Source: CAYJLB01 sp964370845 | GTDB lineage: Bacteria; Bacillota; Clostridia; Oscillospirales; Ruminococcaceae | Assembly (NCBI GenBank): GCA_964370845.1 | Contig: CAYJLB010000021.1 | Location: forward strand, 1 to 31,726 | Reading direction: 5' to 3' | Length of the DNA: 31,726 nucleotides | Shown here: piece after piece, positions 24,201 to 31,726 of the stretch | Layout: each line of letters begins with the position of its first letter | Position numbering within the stretch: the first letter of the stretch is position 1 | Translations under genes and position numbers: made by a program | The notes under the pieces: generated by a model | The model's input: the letters and a program-made list of their open reading frames with translations, nothing else | Databases searched by the model: none | What the model was told of the DNA's origin: nothing

Positions 24201-25178
24201 TTATTCAAACCTTACACTCACTTCTCCAGAGTTAAGGTTTTTTATTTCGCCATTTTCAAGTTGTACCATTAGTTCAACTTGGTCATTTATGCCGATTGCT
24301 TTTGCTTTTATTTTATTTTCATCATTTATAATATAAATATTTTCGCCTATTAAAAATGAGCGTTTTTTGTAATCTTCTAAAATTAATTTGTCCCCTAAAT
24401 TTTGGCTATAATCGAATAAATTTTCAAGGATTTTTGCTATCAACTTACTTCGAATAGGTTTGTTTTCATAGCCATTATAAATTGATGTTGCAATATTTTT
24501 TATTTCCTCAGGGAAATCAGTTTCCTTTGAATAAATATTAACTCCAATTCCTACAACAGCATATTCAAGTCCTCCGCTTTCAAAATCCATTGTAGCTTCG
24601 GTTAAAATTCCGCAAAGTTTTTTATCACCAGAAAAAATGTCGTTTACCCATTTTATTTTTGTTTCAAGTCCACAAATTTCTTCTATTGCTTTAGCTACTG
24701 CAACAGCGGTGCTTGTTGTTATTAAAAGTGCTTGTTTTGCTTCCATTTTTGGGCGTAAAATCACACTCATATAAATCCCTTTTGAGTGGGGAGAATGAAA
24801 AGTTCTGCCACGGCGACCTTTACCAGCAGTTTGTTCTTCCGATATAATTACAGTCATTTCTTCCTTACCTTGATTAGCTAAAGTTTTTGCATAATTATTT
24901 GTTGAATCAATAGTTTGAAAGACTTGTATATCTATATTTGACAGCTTTTCAGGTAGAAATAATTTTACACTTTGTGGAGATAAAATATCAGTTTCCTCCG
25001 ACAAGCAGTAACCTTTTTTTGTGGAGGCTGTAATATTATAACCGCTTTCCTCAAGGGATTGGACAGCTTTCCAAACCGCAGTTCTCGAAACACCTAAAAT
25101 TTCCGCTAATTTGCTACCCGAAACTACATTTCCTTTGTTCTCCAGTAGATAAGAAAGCACTTTTTCTTTAACGTCCAT
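24201..25178 (-). CDS. birA: Biotin-protein ligase and biotin repressor
   Basis: BirA makes biotinyl-AMP, attaches biotin to acceptor proteins, and in the HTH-bearing form represses biotin genes. The 325-residue protein has an N-terminal winged helix (SGSKLAEILGVSRTAVWKAV, 20-39), the catalytic core with STNNYAK (92-98) and the adenylate loop AGKGRRGR (118-125), KWVND with the catalytic lysine, and a C-terminal SH3-like domain. AAGGA lies 8 nt before the ATG. It lies 24 bp after the HgdB-like gene and 30 bp before udp. No biotin synthesis gene, biotin carboxyl carrier or BirA operator is seen here. Confidence 0.95.
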   Translation of the reverse strand: MDVKEKVLSYLLENKGNVVSGSKLAEILGVSRTAVWKAVQSLEESGYNITASTKKGYCLSEETDILSPQSVKLFLPEKLSNIDIQVFQTIDSTNNYAKTLANQGKEEMTVIISEEQTAGKGRRGRTFHSPHSKGIYMSVILRPKMEAKQALLITTSTAVAVAKAIEEICGLETKIKWVNDIFSGDKKLCGILTEATMDFESGGLEYAVVGIGVNIYSKETDFPEEIKNIATSIYNGYENKPIRSKLIAKILENLFDYSQNLGDKLILEDYKKRSFLIGENIYIINDENKIKAKAIGINDQVELMVQLENGEIKNLNSGEVSVRFE

Positions 25179-25202
25179 AAATTTATTTCCTTATTTTAAT
25201 AG

Positions 25203-26498
25203 TTACACTTTTGATTTGTGAGAATGTCCGTGGGAGTTTGTATTAGTTCTAACATTTGCAAGCATTAGCTTTATGCGGTTTTCTTGATTGACTTTAGTTG
25301 CCCCTGGGTCATAGTCGATTGCAACAATATTTGCATGTGGAAAGTCATTTTTTATCGCCCTTGCCATACCTTTTGCTACAATATGATTTGGAAGACAGCC
25401 AAAAGGTTGGGTTGTAATAATATTTTCTGTTCCAGTTTGTGCCATTGTAGCCATTTCCGCTGGAATAAGCCAACCTTCACCCATTTGGACACCTTGATTA
25501 CAGTATTTATCCGCTTGCTTGCGTAAAAATTCAAAATCGTGTGGAGCTTCAAAAACTCCGTGCTGATTGATTATATTTATCATTTGTTTATGTTTTGAAT
25601 ATAAAATTTTGTAACTTAAACCGTACATTGTGGTTTTCATATTTTTGAAAGAATATAATTTTGATGACACAGAAATATTTACAGCGCAGTACATAACGAA
25701 GTCCAAAAGTCCTGGAACAACAGGCTCACAGCCCTCACTAATCAAAAATTCTTCCAAGTGATTATTTGCAAGAGGGGAGTGTTTTACATAAATTTCTCCA
25801 ACAATGCCAACTTTAGGCTTTTTAGTTTTGTGGCGTTTTATTTTAGCGAAATCATTTAAAATTGCAAGATAAGTCTTTTTGATTGACAGAAATTTATTCT
25901 TGCGAAGACGCATTCTTAGTATTCTTTCCCACTTTCTAACAACACGTTCTGTTGACCCTTTTTCAACTTCATAAGGCAAACATTGGTTGTTCAAAAGCAT
26001 TAGTAAATCCCCGTAAAGTATAGCGAAAATTACTTTTAATGCCATTGGAGCGGTGAATGGTAGCGAACTTTCTTTTTCAAGTCCGCTAAAGTTTAAAGAG
26101 AGCACAGGCACTTGCGGGAATTGTCCTACCAATGCTTTTCTAAGTATTTTTATATAATTTGACGCACGGCAACCGCCACCCGTTTGTGAGAGAAGCAATG
26201 CAGTTTTGTCAGGGTCATATTTTCCACTTTTAAGAGCTTCCATAAATTGTCCGATTACCAAAAGTGCAGGGTAACAAGTGTCATTATGGACGTTTTTAAG
26301 CCCCTCATCAATTACAGCTTTGGAGTTTGAACGCAAAAGTTCACACTTATAACCGTATTGAGAAAATACTGAAAGTATTAAATTAAAGTGGATTGGTAAC
26401 ATATCAGGGACTAAAATTGTGTGAGTTTTCTTCATTTCTTCGGTGAAAATCACATTTTTTATACTCCCTGTAGAATGGGTTCTTTTATGTTCTTGCAT
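25203..26498 (-). CDS. HgdB-like protein of the 2-hydroxyacyl-CoA dehydratase superfamily (COG3581 type)
   Basis: The 431-residue protein resembles the C-terminal part of very large activase proteins that are single chains of about 1400 residues in other Clostridia. Candidate iron-sulfur ligands are three cysteines in conserved contexts: C75 (HNDTCYPA), C110 (QTGGGCRASNY) and C368 (PFGCLPNH). Two-domain Rossmann-like repeats are suggested by KVGIVGEIYVKHSP (229-242) and ANIVAIDYDPG (389-399). The C-terminus is His-rich (HGHSH). The start is ATG with AAAGGAG upstream, and 43 bp separate it from the activase gene. No separate catalytic dehydratase is adjacent, so the substrate is unknown. Confidence 0.78.
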   Translation of the reverse strand: MQEHKRTHSTGSIKNVIFTEEMKKTHTILVPDMLPIHFNLILSVFSQYGYKCELLRSNSKAVIDEGLKNVHNDTCYPALLVIGQFMEALKSGKYDPDKTALLLSQTGGGCRASNYIKILRKALVGQFPQVPVLSLNFSGLEKESSLPFTAPMALKVIFAILYGDLLMLLNNQCLPYEVEKGSTERVVRKWERILRMRLRKNKFLSIKKTYLAILNDFAKIKRHKTKKPKVGIVGEIYVKHSPLANNHLEEFLISEGCEPVVPGLLDFVMYCAVNISVSSKLYSFKNMKTTMYGLSYKILYSKHKQMINIINQHGVFEAPHDFEFLRKQADKYCNQGVQMGEGWLIPAEMATMAQTGTENIITTQPFGCLPNHIVAKGMARAIKNDFPHANIVAIDYDPGATKVNQENRIKLMLANVRTNTNSHGHSHKSKV

Positions 26499-26541
26499 TA
26501 AAAAGAATTCTCCTTTCGTTTATTGCAAAACGATATAATAA

Positions 26542-29472
26542 TTATTTTTCGCTTATTGCAGCAATTAAGCTTCTAAGCCTAATTTTTACTGCACCAAGAT
26601 TGTTTATTTCATCAATTTTAAGTTGAGTGTATAATTTTCCCTTTTCTTCAAGGATTGAACGCACTTCGTCTGTTGTAATTGCGTCAATTCCACAGCCAAA
26701 GGACACTAGTTGAACAAGTTGCATATCAGGATTTTCAGTGACATATCGTGCAGTTTTATAAAGTCGTGCGTGATAAGTCCATTGGTTAAGCACGTCGACA
26801 CCGATTTTTTCCCCAAGAGGTGCAATGCTATCCTCAGTTAAAACAGCCATTCCTAAAGAAGTCACTAGTTTGTGAATTCCGTGGTTGATTTCAGGGTCAA
26901 TGTGATAAGGTCGCCCAGCTAAAACAATAATTTGCTTATTATTTTCTCTTGCAGTAGCAATGATTTCAAGTGTTTTCCTTGAAATATCACTATTAAAATC
27001 AGTCATAGATTTACTTGCTTTTGCTACAGCATTTTTCATTTCATTTTTTGAAATTTTATAGTTAGAAAGGGTTTTTAACATAGTTGTAACTACATGCTTA
27101 TCCCTATTTAAATCAATATAAGGGTGGATAAAGTTGCTATCGCTTAAATTCGGCATATTTACCTTTAATAATTCAGGATAATAGGCTACAACAGGGCAAT
27201 TAAAATGATTTTCCGATATATTTTCGTTAACGTTAAAAGTCATACATGGATAGAAAATGAAATCAACATTTTTTTCAATTAGTTTTTCCATATGTCCGTG
27301 TACTAATTTCGCTGGATAACAAACAGTGTCGGATGGAATTGTACTTTGTCCAGCGTAATATGTATCTCTTGTAGAAACGTCAGAAATCACAACTTCAAAC
27401 CCTAATTCCTCAAACATTGTAACGAAATAAGGCGCTAAGTCGAAGAAATTAAGCACTAAAGGCAAGCCGACTTTTCCACGTTTATTATTCGGAGTTTTGC
27501 TTGGTAAATTCACTAATTTATCAAGTTTATATTCGTATAAATCAAGACTTGTATCAACTTTTTTTAACCCCGCACCTTTTTCACAACGATTTCCCGAAAT
27601 GAATTTATGTCCGTCATTAAAAGTAATTACTGTTAAATTACAATTTGCAGTACAACCTTTACAATGTGCAGGTTTTGCATGGAAAGAAAATTCTTTAAGT
27701 TGGTCTTTTGTGATAATTAAGGAGGTTGAAGACGGTCTTGTATGTTTCATTGCATAAACAGCACAACCAAAAGCTCCCATCAATCCAGAAATTGAAGGAC
27801 GGACAACATTTCTTCCAAGTTCTTGCTCGAAAGAACGTAAAACCGCATCATTTAGGAAAGTTCCGCCTTGAACAACTATATTTTCACCTAATTCGTCAAA
27901 GGATTTCGCACGGATTACTTTATAAATTGCATTTTTAATTATACTTGAAGACAGTCCAGCAGAAATATCGGCTACAGTTGCGCCGTCTTTTTGGGCTTGT
28001 TTAACGGAAGAATTCATGAAAACTGTACATCTTGAGCCTAGTTCAACAGGATTTTTTGCAAACAAACCAATTTTTGAAAATTCGTCAATCTCATAACCTA
28101 AGGCTTGAGAGAAAGTTTGAATAAATGAACCACAACCAGAAGAACAGGCTTCGTTCAGCATAATGCTATCAATTGCGGAATTTTTTATTTTAAAGCACTT
28201 AATATCTTGCCCGCCAATGTCCATTATAAAGTCAACATTGGGGCAGAAATATGACGCTGCTGTGTAGTGGGCAACTGTTTCAACTATTCCAAAGTCAAGT
28301 TTTAGTCCAGCTTTAATTAAATCCTCACCATATCCCGTTACAGCGGAGGAAGAAATGACTAATTCATCATTTGCAAGGTCGTAAATTTCCTCCAATTGCT
28401 TTGCGATAACATTAAGAGGTTGCCCCATATTTGAGCAATAATGTTGGTATAAAATTTTCCCCTCGGGAGTGATTAATACAAGCTTTGTAGTAGTTGAACC
28501 CGCATCAATCCCCAGATAAGCATGGCCTTTATATGTTTTTAAATCTTCGTACTCAACATCAAATTTTGCGTGTCTTTCCTTAAATTCTTTATATTCAGTT
28601 TCATTTTCAAAAAGTGGAGGAGCAACAGTTTTGTTTTCTTGTGCCTTTGCGTGGGCAACTCTATCACAAATTTCATCTAAAGTAAAAGTTTCGCCAGTAG
28701 TTTTTCCATGTAAAGCGCAGCCATAAGCCATAAAACATGGCGCAAGTTCAGGGAAGTTTGCTTGATTTTCGGTTAGTCCTAAAGTGCGTGTAAATGCATT
28801 TCTAAGTCCTTGTAAAAATGACAGTGGACCTCCTAAAAATAAAACATTGCCCTCGATATTTCTTCCTTGTGCAAGCCCAGAAACTGTTTGGTCAACTACA
28901 GCTTGAAAAATTGAAGCGGAAATATCTTCTTTTTTCGCCCCTTGATTTAAAAGGGGTTGAATGTCAGTTTTTGCGAAAACTCCACATCTTGAAGCGATTG
29001 GATATAATTTCTCACTTTTTAGTGACATTTCGTCAAGTTCGTTTGGTGTAATTCCAAGTAAAGTAGCCATTTGGTCAATAAATGCACCTGTTCCACCTGC
29101 ACAAGAACCGTTCATACGTTGTTCAACTCCACCAGTGAGGAAGATTATTTTTGCGTCCTCTCCGCCAAGTTCCACAACAACATCAGTTTCAGGGTAGGCG
29201 ATATTTACAGCGGTAAATGCTGCTTGAACTTCTTGCAAAAAAGGAAGATTTGTACTATTTGCAATTCCAAGTCCAGCTGAACCTGTTATACAAATATTAA
29301 AAAGTCCGTCTTTGAACTCATTTTTTATGTAAGTCAACTGCTCTAAAACAGTTTCCCTTACTTTAGAAAAATGTCTTTCATATTTATTAAAAATGATTTT
29401 GCCATCATCTAAAATTACAGTTTTTACTGTAGTTGAACCTATGTCAACTCCAAGTGAATAAATTTTACTCAT
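26542..29472 (-). CDS. Tandem BadF/HgdC-type activase with DUF2229 domain
   Basis: This ATP-driven electron-transfer protein is related to activators of 2-hydroxyacyl-CoA dehydratases and benzoyl-CoA reductase. In 976 residues there are two ASKHA ATPase units. The first has LGVDIGSTTVKTV (7-19), NGSCAGGTGAF (121-131) and SRCGVF (161-166). The second has LGIDAGSTTTKLV (320-332), NEACSSGCGSF (440-450) and SRCTVF (480-485). The paired cysteines, C124/C163 and C443/C482, fit the iron-sulfur cluster held between subunits in HgdC. A DUF2229 part follows with a four-cysteine set C604, C607, C611, C630, then DTVCYPAKLVHGH, GRPYHIDPEINHG and SFGCGIDAI. The upstream ribosome site is weak: GAGGG at 14 nt. 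It heads the cluster leading to birA and udp. The real partner and substrate are unknown. Confidence 0.85.
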   Translation of the reverse strand: MSKIYSLGVDIGSTTVKTVILDDGKIIFNKYERHFSKVRETVLEQLTYIKNEFKDGLFNICITGSAGLGIANSTNLPFLQEVQAAFTAVNIAYPETDVVVELGGEDAKIIFLTGGVEQRMNGSCAGGTGAFIDQMATLLGITPNELDEMSLKSEKLYPIASRCGVFAKTDIQPLLNQGAKKEDISASIFQAVVDQTVSGLAQGRNIEGNVLFLGGPLSFLQGLRNAFTRTLGLTENQANFPELAPCFMAYGCALHGKTTGETFTLDEICDRVAHAKAQENKTVAPPLFENETEYKEFKERHAKFDVEYEDLKTYKGHAYLGIDAGSTTTKLVLITPEGKILYQHYCSNMGQPLNVIAKQLEEIYDLANDELVISSSAVTGYGEDLIKAGLKLDFGIVETVAHYTAASYFCPNVDFIMDIGGQDIKCFKIKNSAIDSIMLNEACSSGCGSFIQTFSQALGYEIDEFSKIGLFAKNPVELGSRCTVFMNSSVKQAQKDGATVADISAGLSSSIIKNAIYKVIRAKSFDELGENIVVQGGTFLNDAVLRSFEQELGRNVVRPSISGLMGAFGCAVYAMKHTRPSSTSLIITKDQLKEFSFHAKPAHCKGCTANCNLTVITFNDGHKFISGNRCEKGAGLKKVDTSLDLYEYKLDKLVNLPSKTPNNKRGKVGLPLVLNFFDLAPYFVTMFEELGFEVVISDVSTRDTYYAGQSTIPSDTVCYPAKLVHGHMEKLIEKNVDFIFYPCMTFNVNENISENHFNCPVVAYYPELLKVNMPNLSDSNFIHPYIDLNRDKHVVTTMLKTLSNYKISKNEMKNAVAKASKSMTDFNSDISRKTLEIIATARENNKQIIVLAGRPYHIDPEINHGIHKLVTSLGMAVLTEDSIAPLGEKIGVDVLNQWTYHARLYKTARYVTENPDMQLVQLVSFGCGIDAITTDEVRSILEEKGKLYTQLKIDEINNLGAVKIRLRSLIAAISEK

Positions 29473-29554
29473 CGCTTTCTTTGATACCCTCTTTTTTGAA
29501 AAATTATTGAATTTGCTTTATTTACATAATACAATATAATTTTGTTAATTACGT

Positions 29555-29579
29555 GAAAAAATGAAAATAAAATTTTCAT
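29555..29579 (-). terminator. Terminator-like hairpin after the trkA pair
   Basis: ATGAAAAT (29561-29568) and ATTTTCAT (29572-29579) form a perfect 8-bp AT-rich stem. Read in the direction of trkA transcription it is followed by TTTTTTC. It is weak in GC but well placed, 25 bp past the trkA stop. Confidence 0.5.
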
Positions 29580-29603
29580 ACTAATGTATGGTTATAAAAT
29601 TAA

Positions 29604-30260
29604 TTACAATTTTAGCACAGATTGAATTTTTCCTGTTGACATATTATTTGCAATGATAAGAAGATTGTCTTCGCTCTTTAACTCGGTGTTACCACGAGGA
29701 ATTATAAGCTTTTTATCTCGCTCAATTGAAATAATATTCATATTGTTAGGTAGTCTTAAATCCATTAGTTTTGTTCCGTCAAGTTTATATTCTTTAGGCA
29801 ATTCTATTTCAGAAATTGCACCTTTTCCGTGATTTAATGAGATAAGTTCCTTGATTTTAGAAGTGTCAACTTCACGCTCAAGCATTTCAGCAATTCTATC
29901 TGTACTTGAAATAACGTTATCTATACCAAGAACTTTCATAACATCAGCATTTTTAGGGTTATTTACCCTTGCTACAGTACGAATATTCTTTTTAATTCTC
30001 TTTACAAGTTGACAAGCTACAAGGTTGTTCTCGTCTTGCCCCGAAACAGCAAGCACTGCCTCAGTTTGGGAAAGATTAGCTTCTTCAAGGACATCAATAC
30101 TAGTTCCGTCGCCACAAATTACAGGTATATCAAGTTCGTTTGCAATTGCAGTACAAGTCTTTTTATCCATTTCAATTAAAGTTGGTTCATGTCCGTGTTC
30201 AATAAGGGTTTTAACTAGGTAATAACCTACTTTTCCACCGCCGATTATAATAACTTTCAT
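29604..30260 (-). CDS. TrkA/RCK potassium-uptake regulatory subunit (second of the pair)
   Basis: This is a cytoplasmic gating subunit of a Trk/Ktr potassium channel. The 218 residues contain one RCK_N domain (Rossmann GGGKVG at 7-12, acidic residue E35 ending the second strand for nucleotide binding, VICGDGT at 52-58) and one RCK_C domain (about 135-218). AAAGGA lies 10 nt before the ATG. It begins 25 bp after the other trkA gene, so the pair is an operon. No TrkH/KtrB membrane subunit lies in the window. NAD(H), ATP or c-di-AMP binding cannot be separated by sequence alone. Confidence 0.9.
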   Translation of the reverse strand: MKVIIIGGGKVGYYLVKTLIEHGHEPTLIEMDKKTCTAIANELDIPVICGDGTSIDVLEEANLSQTEAVLAVSGQDENNLVACQLVKRIKKNIRTVARVNNPKNADVMKVLGIDNVISSTDRIAEMLEREVDTSKIKELISLNHGKGAISEIELPKEYKLDGTKLMDLRLPNNMNIISIERDKKLIIPRGNTELKSEDNLLIIANNMSTGKIQSVLKL

Positions 30261-30284
30261 ATAAATTAATTCCTTTCCATAGGA

Positions 30285-30908
30285 TTAGTCAGCTATTTTT
30301 GAGAAAATCAAAGTATCACCTTTATGTAAGATAATATCTTGAAAACCGACTAAATTTAGCCTGTTATTCTCACTTAAAACAGCATATAATATCTCATCTT
30401 TTTCAAATTCAATTTCACTTGCTTTTAGTCCGATAAAGGACTTTGGGATTTCCATTGTTGTGAAATTTACCGTTCTTACTCCGATATGCATTGACCCTAG
30501 TTGAGCAGTTTTATCCTCAAGGGCGGAGCAGATTGCTGAAACAGTTAGGTTAGTTGGGCAAACTGTAGCCATTCCAAAATTTGAAAAAACTTCATCACGC
30601 CTTGGGTCATAAATCCTAACAAAAACTTTTGGAACTTTGAAAATCTCAGTAGCAAGCTCGGATACCATTATGTTTATATTATCATTTGATGTAACTGCTG
30701 CTACAACATCACAACTTTCAATCCCAGCTTTTTTCAGCACATCTTGGTCAATTGGAACTCCTGTTGTTGTAAATCCATTAAAGTCATTTGGTAAAAAATC
30801 AAATTTCGATGGCTCGCTATCTATAATTGAAATATCGTGTCCTTTTTCACTCAAAACTTGCGCAAGTCGTGAACCTATTTTACCACAACCGATTATTAGA
30901 ATATTCAT
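30285..30908 (-). CDS. TrkA/RCK potassium-uptake regulatory subunit (first of the pair)
   Basis: The 207-residue protein has RCK_N (MNILIIGCGKIGSRLAQVL, nucleotide-binding GCGKIG, then IIDSEP) and RCK_C. It is only distantly similar to its neighbour, so this is an old pair rather than a recent duplication; E. coli TrkA has two such units in one chain. The frame is open further upstream, but the ATG eight codons earlier would lie next to the ribosome site GGAAAGGA. The ATG at 30908 is 12 nt past it and begins the Rossmann strand directly. A reverse-strand TATAAT lies at 30997-31002 with a poor -35. Confidence 0.88.
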   Translation of the reverse strand: MNILIIGCGKIGSRLAQVLSEKGHDISIIDSEPSKFDFLPNDFNGFTTTGVPIDQDVLKKAGIESCDVVAAVTSNDNINIMVSELATEIFKVPKVFVRIYDPRRDEVFSNFGMATVCPTNLTVSAICSALEDKTAQLGSMHIGVRTVNFTTMEIPKSFIGLKASEIEFEKDEILYAVLSENNRLNLVGFQDIILHKGDTLIFSKIAD

Positions 30909-31055
30909 AAATATAACCATTCCTTTCCTCATTGAATATTTATATTATAATTTTTGTAATGTTATTTTTGTTTTAAGATATACTCATACAATATACATTA
31001 TACTACATTTATAGCAAAAATAAAAGTGCTTTTATGAAAAAATATTGAAAACACA

Positions 31056-31084
31056 TTGAAATATTTATAAAAATGGAATATAAT
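31056..31084 (+). promoter_or_regulatory. Sigma-A promoter for the gap-interrupted gene
   Basis: TTGAAA (31056-31061) and TATAAT (31079-31084) are separated by 17 bp. The leader of about 55 nt ends with AAAGGAAGG, 9 nt before the ATG at 31148. Confidence 0.7.
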
Positions 31085-31147
31085 ATATATTAGAGAAGTA
31101 TTGCTAATTTATTTTGATTTTAGCAAGTGAAAGGAAGGTTTTAATTT

Positions 31148-31380
31148 ATGGATTTTCAAAGTGAACGTGGTGTGCTTAACTCCCTGTCGGAAACTATTGT
31201 AAAAAGTGGAGTTTGCCTTTATAATGCGATAAAATATATTTATTCTTTAGCGGAGGACGATTTTTATAACTGTAGCATTAAAGATGTGCTGAAAGTCGTG
31301 CTTAACAATATTGATGACTCGGACTGTCTTAAAAATTTCGGGTTAGTTATCAATAATCAAAAGTGTACTGAAATGGAGTC
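31148..31380 (+). CDS. Unrecognised protein, N-terminal part before the assembly gap
   Basis: The readable part is 77 codons, starting with ATG behind AAAGGAAGG and a good promoter. The residues are mixed helical and acidic, with four cysteines, and no membrane segment or motif I recognise. It runs into ten Ns. The sequence past the gap is probably the rest of the same gene. Confidence 0.5.
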
Positions 31381-31390
31381 NNNNNNNNNN
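31381..31390. other. Assembly gap (10 N)
   Basis: A run of exactly ten Ns, a usual placeholder for a scaffold join of unknown size. For the two coding parts to be one frame, the true gap must be 2 modulo 3 in length. Confidence 0.95.
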
Positions 31391-31716
31391 TAGTGGAATT
31401 TTACAAAGAAACTATGTCCGATGCACAGCTTAAAGAGGTTTATGATACGGTTATTGCTAAAGGTGCGGATAATTATTTAAACGCAATTAGTGATGATTAT
31501 GATAGTATGAAAAAATTAGTTAAACAGGGGAAAGAAATCCCTCCTTACACAGCTGATTGGTATAAATCTTATATTTACACTAACGTTCCTGCTTTGGCTG
31601 AGATTAAAAACAAAAATATTTATCTTTTAGGAGCAGTTGATATATTATTTACTATGTTTGATGCTTGTTTAACGGAAAAACTCTGCGATATTATTAAAAA
31701 TGCAGAAAAAATATGA
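31391..31716 (+). CDS. Unrecognised protein, C-terminal part after the assembly gap
   Basis: An open frame of just over 100 residues follows the Ns and ends in TGA at 31714-31716. No ribosome site is visible before the first GTG (31393), so it is most simply the continuation of the upstream part, giving a protein of at least about 185 residues. It is helical and acidic, with YTADWYKSYIYTNVPALAEI and one hydrophobic helix, IYLLGAVDILFTMFDACL. I recognise no family. The overlapping ATGATG at 31713-31718 could start a next gene that leaves the window. Confidence 0.5.
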
Positions 31717-31726
31717 TGAATAAAGC

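Noticed and set aside
26499..26541. Frameshift that splits one activase gene into two
   Set aside because: The second part has its own ATG and AAAGGAG site, and the break is at a natural domain boundary, so two genes are more likely.
30909..31055. Riboswitch (for example c-di-AMP type) before the trkA pair
   Set aside because: The leader is short and AT-rich with no recognisable conserved core.

Overview
The window looks like a draft chromosomal contig from a low-GC, anaerobic member of the Firmicutes, most likely class Clostridia. The evidence is the AT-rich sequence (roughly one third GC by eye), AAAGGA/AGGAGG ribosome binding sites, near-consensus sigma-A promoters, an AddA-type helicase-nuclease, an oxygen-sensitive 2-hydroxyacyl-CoA-dehydratase-type activase and HemW. 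Ten Ns near the right end mark a scaffold gap. I see no rRNA, tRNA, CRISPR array, transposase, integrase or phage gene.

Layout, left to right. Reverse strand: recQ and ppk1. Forward strand: addA, an MFS transporter, an HD-GYP protein with its own strong promoter, and hemW, closed by a bidirectional terminator. Reverse strand: rlmB followed by a degenerate P-type-ATPase-like membrane protein, then a 350-bp non-coding block with a 42-bp tandem repeat and an apparently antisense promoter, then a DUF6062-like Cys/His protein. Forward strand: an OGG-type 8-oxoguanine glycosylase with a structured leader, and an intracellular GH2 beta-galactosidase. A 290-bp intergenic region follows with two copies of a roughly 105-118-bp repeat, then a divergent AEC-transporter/Crp-Fnr-regulator pair. 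Reverse strand: trxA, and a tight four-gene cluster read as activase A, HgdB-like protein B, birA and udp. Last come two tandem TrkA/RCK genes and an unrecognised forward gene interrupted by the N gap.

Most genes are housekeeping: DNA repair (recQ, addA, ogg), polyphosphate and nucleoside metabolism (ppk1, udp), redox (trxA), rRNA modification (rlmB), cofactor attachment (birA, hemW) and potassium control (trkA pair). The points that deserve a second look are these. (1) A membrane protein keeps the 4+2+2 transmembrane plan of a P1B-type ATPase but lacks every catalytic motif. (2) A dispersed GCAACGTGACATTGG-type repeat supplies the last codons and stop codon of three unrelated genes (recQ, ppk1, AEC). 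(3) A tandem-duplicated Fe-S activase sits in an operon with an HgdB-like protein and no recognisable dehydratase. (4) Several regulatory structures are unexplained: an 11-bp-phased PHO-box-like array, the 42-bp repeat array beside an antisense promoter, and long inverted repeats before ogg and trxA.

Several starts were moved from the longest possible reading frame because the ribosome binding site or promoter contradicts it. These are the MFS protein, HD-GYP protein, hemW, ogg, the GH2 enzyme, the pseudo-ATPase, rlmB and the second trkA.
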